Assembly (NCBI RefSeq): GCF_900313025.1
Contig: NZ_OMPQ01000012.1
Coordinates: 40,176-104,175 of the forward strand
DNA length: 64,000 nt
Reading direction: 5' to 3'
Source: Pseudophaeobacter sp. EL27
GTDB taxonomy: Bacteria; Pseudomonadota; Alphaproteobacteria; Rhodobacterales; Rhodobacteraceae
In this document: piece by piece, positions 34,749 through 43,333 of the stretch
Layout of the letters: each line of letters opens with the position of its first letter
How positions within the stretch are numbered: position 1 is the first letter of the stretch
The notes under the pieces: generated by a model
The model's database searches: none
What the model was told of the DNA's origin: nothing
The model's input: only the letters and a program-made list of their open reading frames with translations
Position numbers and translations under genes: made by a program

Positions 34749-35789
34749 CTAGTTGAGAACCTTGAAGGCAATACGTCGGTTCTTTGCCCGGTTCTGAGCA
34801 GTATCATTGGGGACCAAAGGCGTCGCTTCGCCGTAGCCTACGGATTGCAAACGTTCCTGAGGGATCCCCTTGTTGGACAGGTAGCGGACCACAGAGTTTG
34901 CGCGTTTCTGGCTCAGCCGGGTATTGGATGCAGCACTGCCTTTGTCATCGGTGTGACCTCCTACCTCGACGACCATGTCCGGACAGCGGCTGACGATGTC
35001 AAACAAGCTGTCCAAAAAGCTGGTGGAGCGCTGGTCCAACCGTGAGGTGCCCGGTGCAAAATTCACGCTGCGGCTTCGAGACAGAATGTCAAAGCGTCCA
35101 ATGCAGGCCTCGCGGCTGAAATCGCCTGCGGCTTCCAATGCTGCGGTTGCCCCGCTTGTCGCAGGTGCCGCCAAGACAGGGGTGCCTGGCGCTCGCCGAT
35201 CAAAGGCGAGGTTCAGATTAACAATGCCAAGAGGCGTGATGGTGACATTTGCCGCTTCCTGTAGCTTGTCACGCCCGCCCATCAGGTTGAAATCTTCGAG
35301 TTGCAGAATAACGGGGTTAAGCGTCGAGATATTTATCCGGTCATTGCTAACCAGGGTGACGGCAACTTCGACCTCCAGCTCGACCTCAACGCCATGCAGC
35401 GACAGGGTGACGGGTAGGGCAATTACCTTGCGCCGCAGGCTGGGCAAGTCCTGTAGCGGCACCGGATCAAGTACCGCAGTGACAGTAGCCTCGGGGAAGG
35501 TGAAGGTTTCAAAAAACAGGAACCGCATGCGGACATTGCGCAGGTCAATCTTTGTATCAACAGAATCCAGTGCAATGACCAATTGGGCGACACCGCCTTC
35601 GGTGATCTGACCGCTGACGGCAGCAAATCGGCTGGTTTCTGCAACCTTGTCTTTTTTCACCGACAGGAATGTGATGGCCGAAGCATCAGCATCGAGCTGC
35701 CAACCATGTTCAAAGGGATCCGCTGCCAGCGCAGGCTGTGCCAACAGATATAATAGGATTAGGAGCGGGCGAAGAAACTGGCGTAACAT
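34749..35789 (-). CDS. YceI-like / OmpA-like fusion lipocalin-fold envelope protein
   Basis: An exported protein of 346 residues. A signal peptide (1-22) ends in ALA. The next part (about 28-200) resembles YceI domains (WQLDADASAITFLSVKKDK, FLFFETFTFPEATVTA, VTLSLHGVEVELEVEVAVTL), which bind amphipathic molecules. The C-terminal part (about 225-345) is an OmpA-type peptidoglycan-binding domain: FAPGTSRLDQRSTSFLDSL, VEVGGHTDDKGSAASNTRLSQKRANSVVRYL and the Asp/Arg pair that holds diaminopimelate. It is likely a periplasmic protein tethered to the wall. It ends beside the parS-containing terminator and is divergent from the caspase gene. Confidence 0.82.
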   Translation of the reverse strand: MLRQFLRPLLILLYLLAQPALAADPFEHGWQLDADASAITFLSVKKDKVAETSRFAAVSGQITEGGVAQLVIALDSVDTKIDLRNVRMRFLFFETFTFPEATVTAVLDPVPLQDLPSLRRKVIALPVTLSLHGVEVELEVEVAVTLVSNDRINISTLNPVILQLEDFNLMGGRDKLQEAANVTITPLGIVNLNLAFDRRAPGTPVLAAPATSGATAALEAAGDFSREACIGRFDILSRSRSVNFAPGTSRLDQRSTSFLDSLFDIVSRCPDMVVEVGGHTDDKGSAASNTRLSQKRANSVVRYLSNKGIPQERLQSVGYGEATPLVPNDTAQNRAKNRRIAFKVLN

Positions 35790-35933
35790 GGCAAAATACT
35801 CATACTAGAAAGGACAATTGGGGCAGCCCCGTAGATGGCCGGATGTTGGGTCCCTGCTTAGATTAACGAAAATCCTAGGGTAAATTGCAAGTAAAGCGTA
35901 GCCTCGGTCAATAAATACCTCGAGTTCGCGAGG

Positions 35934-35949
35934 TGTCCCCGCGGGGACA
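35934..35949. repeat. Candidate parS site 4, at the caspase gene leader
   Basis: Perfect TGTCCCCGCGGGGACA copy ending 21 bp before the preferred GTG start (35971) of the caspase-like gene. Confidence 0.82.
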
Positions 35950-35970
35950 GTGTTTTTGGAGTTTACTATA

Positions 35971-37488
35971 GTGACTGGTTTTTGGGCAAAATGCCTGTTT
36001 CGCATATCCGTGCTTATTGCACTCCTATCAGTGCCGGCGCGCGCCTCTGCGACGGAGGATGCTGCCCGGCTCGCCCTGATCATCGGCAATGCCTCTTACG
36101 GTACCGTTTCCGCTTTGGATAACCCGGCAAATGATGCGCGGATGATCTCCAAAACGCTGGAGGGGCTTGGTTTTACGGTTACCCTGGCAGTTGATCTTGG
36201 TCAGATCGAGATGAAACGGACCATTGCCCAGTTTGGCCGCGATCTAAGGGCCGCAGGCACAGAAGCCACCGGGTTGTTCTACTATGCGGGGCACGGGGTT
36301 CAGAGCTTTGGCAATAACTATCTCTTGCCGGTTGATGTCGCCCTGTCCGACGCGGCAGATCTGGATCTGATGGCGGTTGAGGCGCAGTCGGTGCTGCGGC
36401 AGATGGCCTCCGCGCGCAATCGTACAAATCTGGTGATCCTTGATGCCTGCCGCAACAATCCGTTTGAAAATGTTCCGGACCTGAACGAAAGCGGCCTGGC
36501 AGAAATGAAGGCCCCAACCGGAACCTTCCTGGCCTATGCTACGGCTCCGGGAAGTGTCGCCTTGGATGGTCAGGAGCAAAACAGCCCCTTTACCGAAGCC
36601 CTGGTCGAACAGATCGTGGTGCCAGGACAACCAATCGAGCAGGCCTTCAAAGAGGTCCGCCGCGCGGTGCTTGCCCAAAGTGGTGGGCAGCAGACCCCCT
36701 GGGATACCTCCTCTTTGGTGAGTGACTTTATGTTCGCCCAGGCGCCCCCCAGTCCGATTCTGACGGCGGCGGAAACAGAAGAGCTGCAGCTTTGGCGTTC
36801 TGTAAGTGCGGCGCGGGACCCCGTGCAGTTGATGCTGTTTTTGCGGGGCTATCCTGACGGAAGATTTGCACAGGAAGCACGCGACTTGCTGGCAGAAGTC
36901 ATGGCAGAGGAACTCTCGGTAGGATCTTCGGCACCTACAAAACCCTCACCAGCTCCGGCCACACCAGATGAAGCCGAAACGGCCCTGTTCAAAGCTGCGC
37001 AGGAAGACGGGTCTTTGGCGGCTTATGAGGCCTATCTGCAAAGCTACCCTGCGGGGACATATGCTGAAATCGCGACCTCCGAAATAGCGGCCCTGAAAGT
37101 GGGGGAAAGCACGGATCCGATTGGCGAGGGAGTTGAGAGTGCCAGGGTGGCGCCAAGCCCGCAGCCTGGCGCCTTGCCGCGTCAACCGGAGGCGGGGCCG
37201 GTGACTTTTGCCAGCCCATTGGTGTCTGATTTGAGTGAGATCAGCGGTCTCAGTCTTGCCGAGATAATCGAGCAGGCTCCGATGTTCCCACCGGTTGAAG
37301 GCCTGCCGGAAAGCTATTGGAAGACGCAGAACTGCAGCGCTTGCCATCAGTGGACACGCGCACGGCTCTGTACCCAGGCCAATACCTATTTGAGCCTGAA
37401 CATGCAGCGATCGCTGAGCAAACAACATCCCTTTGGTGGGGTTCTGAAGCGGAGTCTGAAATCCTGGGCTGCGGGCGGGTGCCAGTAG
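35971..37488 (+). CDS. Secreted caspase-family (C14) protein with C-terminal CXXCH motif
   Basis: A 505-residue exported protein. I chose GTG 35971 because GGAG precedes it; an in-frame GTG at 35950 overlaps the parS palindrome. The signal peptide is 1-27. The caspase-like p20 domain (about 31-260) has LALIIGNASYG, the catalytic His108 (YYAGHGVQ) and Cys160 (LDACRNNPF). A tail with repeat-like segments (DPVQLMLFLRGYPDGRFAQEARDLL and GSLAAYEAYLQSYPAGTYAEIA) follows. Near the C-terminus Cys455-Ser-Ala-Cys458-His459 forms a CXXCH motif, with more cysteines at the end; this could bind heme c or metal. Bacterial caspases are often regulatory proteases; the target here is unknown. Confidence 0.8.
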   Translation: MTGFWAKCLFRISVLIALLSVPARASATEDAARLALIIGNASYGTVSALDNPANDARMISKTLEGLGFTVTLAVDLGQIEMKRTIAQFGRDLRAAGTEATGLFYYAGHGVQSFGNNYLLPVDVALSDAADLDLMAVEAQSVLRQMASARNRTNLVILDACRNNPFENVPDLNESGLAEMKAPTGTFLAYATAPGSVALDGQEQNSPFTEALVEQIVVPGQPIEQAFKEVRRAVLAQSGGQQTPWDTSSLVSDFMFAQAPPSPILTAAETEELQLWRSVSAARDPVQLMLFLRGYPDGRFAQEARDLLAEVMAEELSVGSSAPTKPSPAPATPDEAETALFKAAQEDGSLAAYEAYLQSYPAGTYAEIATSEIAALKVGESTDPIGEGVESARVAPSPQPGALPRQPEAGPVTFASPLVSDLSEISGLSLAEIIEQAPMFPPVEGLPESYWKTQNCSACHQWTRARLCTQANTYLSLNMQRSLSKQHPFGGVLKRSLKSWAAGGCQ

Positions 37489-37643
37489 CGGGAGAAACAG
37501 GCGGGGGAGAGACTGGCGTGGCCAGACCTAAGCTCCGCTTAAAACGCTGCCACAAAGGGGGGGCTCCCGCCCAAGACCGTGCAATCAAAGATTACCCAAT
37601 CTTCGTTGGGCCGGGCAGCATGCCTTTGGCATGCTGCAGAGTC

Positions 37644-39152
37644 CTAATTGGCCCGTGTTTCGATCAAAAAGTACACCCATTCTCCTTTAAAATCAGTATC
37701 TTGATCTCGCTTTACAGCCACTCGGCTGCGTAGGAAATCGAGATAGGGAGCGGCAGGCTCACTAAGGGGGCGTTGGGTATCGTAGAGGGGCGAGGATGCC
37801 GCAAAAGCCACGGCGATTTCCTGGCCATAGGGTGGCCCAACGGTGATTTGCAGGCCGGGGTCCTCCGGGGTTTTTGCTCCAACGCGTTGCGCAGTTTTAG
37901 GCGCGGCGAGTTTTAGCGGGATATGCGCATTGGGGCTGAGATGGATGACATCGCCGGCCGCGTCAAAATAGTCAACATAGAGATAGGCTGGGTAGTCCGG
38001 AGCGGTCAGGTCAAAGTAGAGCTGCTCGCCGCCGGAATAGCCCAGAACCCGGGCCTGGGCATCGGCGCCCAGGAGCAGGGGGTTGGTGATTTGGTCGGTG
38101 CTTTGTGGCAGTCCAACTGAGGAAATGCCGCTGAGCGCGCCACACTGCGGGCGCGGTAGCAGCCGCATTTTGTCGGAGACCGCTATATCGCGACCCATCT
38201 GGGCCTGTAACGCGGCCAAAACGGGCCCGCGCAGCCCGTCTTCGGGCAGGTGCCCGCGCAGTTCCAGCCGCGCGGTTTCGGGATCAAAGACCACCTGTAG
38301 ACGGGAACAGGGCACGGCGCCCAGCAGCCCTGCCAGACCGTCCCGTAGACCTGCTGCCTGGCTGCTGGGGTCTCCGGGTCTGGTAAAGCTTTGAAAGGCA
38401 GCGATTGAAGCGGGGTCTAGATCCTTGGTGGCATCGCCCTGAAAGGCCAGTGCTGCGGTGATTGCATCAGAATTGGGCTGGATTTCGGGGGTCGGCTGCG
38501 GGTTGGTCACGACTGAGAGGAGAGGCCTGGTTTCAGCGGGCTTGGGCTGGGCCACCTCGGCATGGGCCTGTGTTGGCACATAGTTGGCTGTGTTGGATCT
38601 TGGCGCTGTTAAGGAGACCTCAAGCAGGGAGGGCACCTGAGCCTGTGCGGAGGGGAGATCAGGGTTTTGGGCGACAAGGGGTTGGGTCGGGGCAGGGCGG
38701 GCCGGTAGGGATTGCCCGGGTGCCGCCAGAGCGGGGGAGACCTGTGGTTCGGGCGCTTGTGTGGATGCGACGGTGCCTGAGTCCACAAGACTGGCGATCT
38801 GATCACCCAAGGCTGATGCCGCGGCAACAGGCTGCAGGGCAGGGGGGCTGGCGCGGGCGCTGGTTTCTCTCACTGTTCCCGCATCCAGGTTCTCGCCCTG
38901 GGCTGGTACTTGCTTGCTGGGGTCTGGATTGGCGGCTTGCTCCTGTGCTCTACTGTGCACAACCTGTTGCGACTCCATCGATAGCGCACTTTGTGGGCTG
39001 GGTTGCTGCGGTACAGGGTCTGGATCAAGAAACGGTATGAGGACAGCCAGTATCGCAAGATGTAGGCAGGCAGAGCCCCCTAGCCCCAGAACCCAAAGCG
39101 CCCCTCCGGATTTAAACGCATCCGGGGCTGGAATGTTTGACTGCGGTTTCAC
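37644..39152 (-). CDS. TonB-like energy-coupling protein with C-terminal DUF4384-like domain
   Basis: A 502-residue protein with cytoplasmic start, one transmembrane helix (about 18-42), a long Pro/Ala/Gln-rich periplasmic spacer (about 45-240), a middle domain with two cysteines (CSRLQVVFDPETARLELRGHL, then RPQCGAL) and a C-terminal domain (about 355-500) resembling DUF4384 (EQLYFDLTAPDYPAYLYVDYFDAAGDVIHLSPNAH). The start is a GTG in a 4-nt overlap with exbD. The anchor-plus-spacer design and coupling to exbB-exbD-exbD suggest a TonB- or TolA-like force transducer whose normal TonB tip is replaced by DUF4384. It converges with the caspase-like gene. Confidence 0.72.
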   Translation of the reverse strand: MKPQSNIPAPDAFKSGGALWVLGLGGSACLHLAILAVLIPFLDPDPVPQQPSPQSALSMESQQVVHSRAQEQAANPDPSKQVPAQGENLDAGTVRETSARASPPALQPVAAASALGDQIASLVDSGTVASTQAPEPQVSPALAAPGQSLPARPAPTQPLVAQNPDLPSAQAQVPSLLEVSLTAPRSNTANYVPTQAHAEVAQPKPAETRPLLSVVTNPQPTPEIQPNSDAITAALAFQGDATKDLDPASIAAFQSFTRPGDPSSQAAGLRDGLAGLLGAVPCSRLQVVFDPETARLELRGHLPEDGLRGPVLAALQAQMGRDIAVSDKMRLLPRPQCGALSGISSVGLPQSTDQITNPLLLGADAQARVLGYSGGEQLYFDLTAPDYPAYLYVDYFDAAGDVIHLSPNAHIPLKLAAPKTAQRVGAKTPEDPGLQITVGPPYGQEIAVAFAASSPLYDTQRPLSEPAAPYLDFLRSRVAVKRDQDTDFKGEWVYFLIETRAN

Positions 39153-39574
39153 GGGCGGCCACCTGATGGCAGGGATCGTTCCGGTGTGACCACAAGGATG
39201 ACATCAAGAATACCCAAGGCCTCTGCCTGGCTGACAAGCGGCAGAACATGGCGCAGATCCGCGTCACGGTGGGCATTTATGCGGAGCCTGAAGGCCGGAT
39301 CCTTCGTCAGTTCTTTTGTCAGTGCAGCGGGAAGGACCCCGGCAGAAATTCCGTTGCCATCCAGGGCGAGATCCCCGTCTTCAGAGACTGCCAGGGTAAT
39401 GCCACCAGCGGGCATGTCACGTCCGGTTTGGGCCTGCGGCGGGACGACGTCAAAGGGCGCGGTGGCATCCATGCGGCCTATCAGCATAAAGAACACCAAC
39501 AGGAAAAAAACCACATCGATCAGCGCAATAATGGTCTCTGACTGGGGGGCGCGGTGGGCGCGTTTCAGCTTCAT
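39149..39574 (-). CDS. exbD: ExbD/TolR-family protein (second)
   Basis: A 141-residue biopolymer transport protein: short cytoplasmic segment, one transmembrane helix with the membrane Asp (ETIIALIDVVFFLLVFFML, Asp near 22) and a periplasmic domain. It forms the proton channel together with ExbB. It overlaps the preceding exbD and the following TonB-like gene by 4 nt each. A pair of ExbD proteins is common in systems other than classical TonB. Confidence 0.88.
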   Translation of the reverse strand: MKLKRAHRAPQSETIIALIDVVFFLLVFFMLIGRMDATAPFDVVPPQAQTGRDMPAGGITLAVSEDGDLALDGNGISAGVLPAALTKELTKDPAFRLRINAHRDADLRHVLPLVSQAEALGILDVILVVTPERSLPSGGRP

Positions 39575-39981
39575 TGCCGCGCCTCCAACCGCAACACACG
39601 CATGTTCTGCACCCCCGCAGTTGCGGATTGGTCCATCACCGAAATCAGCGCCTGCGTTGGCGCCGAACCGGAGGGCAGAATGACCAGCTGTGCCGATGGA
39701 TCTTTGGCCAGGGCCTGTGCCAGAACCCGGTCCAGATCCTGTGGCGACAGGGTCTCTCCGCGCAGGCTGGGCCTGCCATCTGCCTGAATACGGACCATCA
39801 GGCGCAGATCTGATGTGGCGGTGGGACTTGCCGCACCCTCAGCGGGGCGCAGGGCCGGGATCATATCCAGATTGAGATAGGTTGAGGTCACCATAAAGAA
39901 CACCAACAGGATCAACATGACGTCGATCATCGGCACCAGTGAGATCAGGGCCTTGGGGGGGATGCGGCGGTTCAGGACCAT
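39571..39981 (-). CDS. exbD: ExbD/TolR-family protein (first)
   Basis: A 136-residue ExbD protein with the pattern ALISLVPMIDVMLILLVFFMV (membrane Asp near residue 19) and a periplasmic domain. It follows exbB and overlaps the second exbD by 4 nt. The two ExbD copies are clearly diverged from each other, suggesting heterodimers rather than a recent duplication. Confidence 0.9.
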   Translation of the reverse strand: MVLNRRIPPKALISLVPMIDVMLILLVFFMVTSTYLNLDMIPALRPAEGAASPTATSDLRLMVRIQADGRPSLRGETLSPQDLDRVLAQALAKDPSAQLVILPSGSAPTQALISVMDQSATAGVQNMRVLRLEARQ

Positions 39982-39999
39982 CAGGGCTCACTCCATGCG

Positions 40000-40617
40000 C
40001 TAGCGGGCATGATCCGCCAGCATCAACTGCCCAACAGCGCTCTCAATCTGCATCGCGGCGCTATCGATACGGGCCGAGAACAGTCCGGCTGCAATGGCGG
40101 CGGGAATTGCCACAACCAGACCCGCGGCGGTGGTCAACAGGGCCTGCCAGATCCCCCCGGCCAGCACCGAGGCATTGGCGGCGCCCTGCGCCAGCTCCAA
40201 CTCTTGAAACGACTGAATCATGCCCAGCACGGTGCCAAGCAACCCCAACAGGGGCGAGACCATGGCAATGAGCTCCAACAGCCGGATCAGGCCATTCATA
40301 CGCTGGACCTCTTCATTGCCGCGCCGTTCCAGTTCGGAGGTCAATACCGGACCTTTGAGCCCCCCCTGCATCGCGCCCATGGCAAAATGAAGGATCCTGT
40401 CGGCGGGTGATTTGCCCGCTGTTAATTTGGCCTGGGCGCCATGTTTGTCGCCGCCCTGCCACAGCTCGATTGCGGACTCGCGTTGTTCCTTGCCGGAGGT
40501 CACCCCCCAGAGCTGCGCCAATTTTACCCCAATTAGGGTGAGCGACAAAAGTGAGATCACGGCCAATAGGGCGATTACCGGCCCGCCAGTGGTAAGGTTT
40601 TGCAGAATTGCCCCCAT
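40000..40617 (-). CDS. exbB: ExbB/TolQ/MotA-family proton channel protein
   Basis: A 205-residue membrane protein with three main helices. Family signatures are LIRLLELIAMVSPLLGLLGTVLGMIQSFQEL and GGIWQALLTTAAGLVVAIPAAIA, in which the conserved Thr and Pro positions of ExbB are seen. I chose ATG 40617 (MGAILQNLTTGGP) because it starts 2 nt after the upstream stop. With the two ExbD proteins it would convert proton flow into force on the TonB-like protein. Confidence 0.92.
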   Translation of the reverse strand: MGAILQNLTTGGPVIALLAVISLLSLTLIGVKLAQLWGVTSGKEQRESAIELWQGGDKHGAQAKLTAGKSPADRILHFAMGAMQGGLKGPVLTSELERRGNEEVQRMNGLIRLLELIAMVSPLLGLLGTVLGMIQSFQELELAQGAANASVLAGGIWQALLTTAAGLVVAIPAAIAAGLFSARIDSAAMQIESAVGQLMLADHAR

Positions 40618-40619
40618 GG

Positions 40620-41063
40620 CTATTTCACCAGTTTGGCGCTGGCGCGTGAGCCAAGCGTGAGGATTGGGAAGCAATCCATCTCAGCCTCGTTCTGGGGCTG
40701 GCAGGAGGTCACGTCATGGAGCAGAATTTCAGAGATATTGCCGCATGAAATCTCAGGAACTTCAAAGAGTTTTAGGGTTGTTCGCTGGACGGGCAGGGGG
40801 GAGGCATCCACCGAGAGAAGCCGATCAATTATGCCGTCGCCATTTAGAATTGCCAGGGACATTTCAAAGCCGGCAAAGCTTTTGCCAGTTTGGTTGCGAA
40901 ACAGGAAAAAGGCGCGACAACCGCCGCCGTCTATCTCCTCCATCTTGTTCAGCTCGACCAAGAGCGGCCCGGTTTCGGCCCGGCTGAGCTGCGGCACCAT
41001 AAGCAGCAAGACAATGGCAAAGCTGCGGCACAGCAGGGATAGGAGTGAGGAGGTGAAGGGCAT
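40620..41063 (-). CDS. Exported protein of unknown function before exbB
   Basis: A 147-residue protein from ATG 41063 (GGAG upstream). The N-terminus is a Sec signal peptide (core LCRSFAIVLLLMVPQL, cleaved near SRA). The mature part is beta-rich with six or so cysteines (GGGCRAF, ISCGNI, SCQPQNEAEMDCFP) that may form disulfides. It ends 2 nt before exbB, so it belongs to that operon. I do not recognise the family; it may be a periplasmic partner of the coupling complex. Confidence 0.6.
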   Translation of the reverse strand: MPFTSSLLSLLCRSFAIVLLLMVPQLSRAETGPLLVELNKMEEIDGGGCRAFFLFRNQTGKSFAGFEMSLAILNGDGIIDRLLSVDASPLPVQRTTLKLFEVPEISCGNISEILLHDVTSCQPQNEAEMDCFPILTLGSRASAKLVK

Positions 41064-41175
41064 CGCGGTCTCCGGCTTTGATAGGATTAGCTGTTCAAAT
41101 TGGTTCTTTATCTTTGGGCTTTGGGCGTTGGATCTGGTTTGTTTGAAACGTAGCAATTGGGTCTTGTTGAGGGGG

Positions 41176-42024
41176 TCAAACCAGTGAAGTCAGGGCCTTT
41201 TCGATCTTGTCCATGGCGTCTTTGGCGCCGTTCAGGTCGCGCTGCTTCAGCAGTCTTGCGGCTTTGTGGATTGCCTGTGTCAGCCGGTCCCGGGCAGGGC
41301 CAGGGGCGCGGGCCACATGCGCCTGCAACCCCTGCGCCCGTTTGACCTGGGCCCCGAGAGAGCGCTGGTCAGACTCACGCTGGCCGCGTTTCAAGGTGGT
41401 TTCCTCGTCTTCACGATCCTTGCCAAGTGCGGCCAGGGCGCGTTCGATCACCAAAATCAAAGTTTCGGCCTCCTGCAGCCGACCGGCATTGATGAGGGTG
41501 ACGGATTTACCCAGAGCGCGGTTCAATTTCAGTTCCAGTGGGCCGGGGGCCAGGGCGATTCGAGGTTGGATGCGTTTTAGCCTGCGTTTCAGCGGTTGGA
41601 TTGCTTTTGAGTCAATTCCTGGGGCCGAAATATCCCCGCTGTCAGCCTGCTTTGCAGCGGCATCATTTGCGGCTTCAGGCTTGATACTGTCGAGGGTATT
41701 GCCACCATCGTCTAAGAACAGCACGTTCACCTTGGGGCGGTTGGCTTTGAGAAAACGTTTGAGCTGCAAGAGCATTTGGGTTGGCGCCTGCTCGCAGGTC
41801 ATTTCCATCTGATCGCCTTGTACAACATATGTCCCCCAAAGCATGGGCGGCTTACCACCGGCCTGTTTAAGGGGCGCACGTAGGGCTTCGGGTTTGCTGC
41901 CCGGCTGGATCATCATCAGCGGGTCTTTGAGAGGATCCAGACAGAAAGCAAAGCTCGTCCGTCGCTTGGCGCCTTCACGCACCATGGCCCTGATTTCGTC
42001 ACCAGTAACACGGTCTGCACACAT
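41176..42024 (-). CDS. Unknown protein, divergent from the T6SS operon
   Basis: A protein of about 282 residues without signal peptide or membrane helix. ATG 42024 is preferred; an in-frame GTG lies 9 nt upstream. The N-terminal half (MCADRVTGDEIRAMVREGAKRRTSFAFCLDP) reads like a compact globular domain. The C-terminal half is strongly basic and helical (KPLKRRLKRIQ, then ALGKSVTLINAGRLQEAETLILVIERAL and DRLTQAIHKAARLLKQRDLNGAKDAMDKIEKAL), suggesting helical repeats. It precedes the exbB operon in the same direction and faces tssA. I assign no function. Confidence 0.6.
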   Translation of the reverse strand: MCADRVTGDEIRAMVREGAKRRTSFAFCLDPLKDPLMMIQPGSKPEALRAPLKQAGGKPPMLWGTYVVQGDQMEMTCEQAPTQMLLQLKRFLKANRPKVNVLFLDDGGNTLDSIKPEAANDAAAKQADSGDISAPGIDSKAIQPLKRRLKRIQPRIALAPGPLELKLNRALGKSVTLINAGRLQEAETLILVIERALAALGKDREDEETTLKRGQRESDQRSLGAQVKRAQGLQAHVARAPGPARDRLTQAIHKAARLLKQRDLNGAKDAMDKIEKALTSLV

Positions 42025-42200
42025 CACTACCACTCACAAAAAGGTGCAAAAACAATTGACTTTAAGATGGCGATAAGGCTCACTCGACGTCAAGTTATTG
42101 TTTTGTTAGTGGCGCACCTGGGGTCGCCGCATGTCTGTATGTTAGTATAGTGTGTGGGTTTTCAGACTGCGTTTGACCTGTTTTTTGGGGGGTCAGCCGT

Positions 42201-43247
42201 ATGGATCTGGCTGTTTTTCTACAGTCCATTGGGGAGGACTCCCCAAGTGGGGATAACCTCGTTTACGACCCGGGTTTTGCCGAAATGGAGCGCGCCGCTC
42301 AACCCAATCAAGATGACAGTGGCAATGATACTCCTCCGGACTATCCGACCGTAGAAGAGAAGGCGCTTGAGATACTCGGGCGTAGCCATGAGATGCGCGC
42401 GGCGGTGTTCTTGGCTGAAGCGCTATTGGCACGTGGTGAGCTGGAGAGCTTCGCCGAGGTGAGCAGTTATATGCGCAGCTGTCTTGAGCAGTTTTGGGAA
42501 ACCTGCCATCCCGAGCTGGACGAAGACGATGGTGATCCGATCATGCGGATCAATGCGGTACAGGATCTTTGCGGTCAACCGGATGGCATGGCCGGTCCTT
42601 CGCCGGTGTATCGCGCTTTGCGGCGCGTTCATCTGAGTGACAGCCGGAACTTTGGTCGCTTTTCGCTGCGGGATATTGAAATCGCAGAGGGGCATTTGAA
42701 TGCGCCCGAAGATATGGACACCATTCCGGACCAGGCCACCATTGGTGCTGCGTTTCAGGATAGCGATGATGCGTTTATCGCGGCGCGGCTGACGGCAATC
42801 GAGCTGGCAGAAGAGAACATCAAGGCGATCTCTGATGTGTTTTCTGAACAGACGCCTGGGCAGGGACCGGAATTGGATCCGCTGGTGAAACTGCTGCGTC
42901 AGATCAGCAAGCGGCTGCGTGACTATGGCAATTTGGCTGAGACCAGCGAGGCCGAAGAGGACGAGGCCGGTGAAGCGATCGATGAGGCTGAAGATGCGCC
43001 GGTCGCAGGTGGGGCTGCGCGGGTTGTGGCGGCGCCTGGGGCGATCAATTCGCCAACTGACGTGGCCAATACGCTGGACCGGATTATTGCCTATTACCAG
43101 CGGGAAGAACCCTCTAGCCCGCTGCCGCTGCTTTTGGAGCGCGCCAAGCGGTTGGTGGGGGCCGACTTCCTCACGATTGTGAATGATATGGCGCCGCGCG
43201 GGCTCGAGAATGTGCAGCTGATCGGCGGCCTGGAGGACGAAGACTAA
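42201..43247 (+). CDS. tssA: T6SS protein TssA
   Basis: A 348-residue TssA with the ImpA N-terminal domain (1-140; IGEDSPSGDNLVYDPGFAEME, LGRSHEMRAAVFLAEALL, FWETCHPELDEDDGDP). The C-terminal part (YQREEPSSPLPLLLERAKRLVGADFLTIVNDMAPRG) is of the short type, ending like the TssA1/ImpA class. TssA caps the sheath/tube during assembly. It is the first gene of the cluster, after a 176-bp divergent promoter region. Confidence 0.93.
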   Translation: MDLAVFLQSIGEDSPSGDNLVYDPGFAEMERAAQPNQDDSGNDTPPDYPTVEEKALEILGRSHEMRAAVFLAEALLARGELESFAEVSSYMRSCLEQFWETCHPELDEDDGDPIMRINAVQDLCGQPDGMAGPSPVYRALRRVHLSDSRNFGRFSLRDIEIAEGHLNAPEDMDTIPDQATIGAAFQDSDDAFIAARLTAIELAEENIKAISDVFSEQTPGQGPELDPLVKLLRQISKRLRDYGNLAETSEAEEDEAGEAIDEAEDAPVAGGAARVVAAPGAINSPTDVANTLDRIIAYYQREEPSSPLPLLLERAKRLVGADFLTIVNDMAPRGLENVQLIGGLEDED

Positions 43248-43333
43248 AGGGGAGGCAAGGGGCTTTGGCGACCTGAGGAGATCCGGACGCTGCACCTTTT
43301 GTTAAGTTAGATTACGAGTTGAAGGAGAGCTAG

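Noticed and set aside
37044..37060. Fifth parS-like site (CTACCCTGCGGGGACA)
   Set aside because: Only one half is intact, with four mismatches to the palindrome; chance similarity in a codon run for YPAGT is likely.
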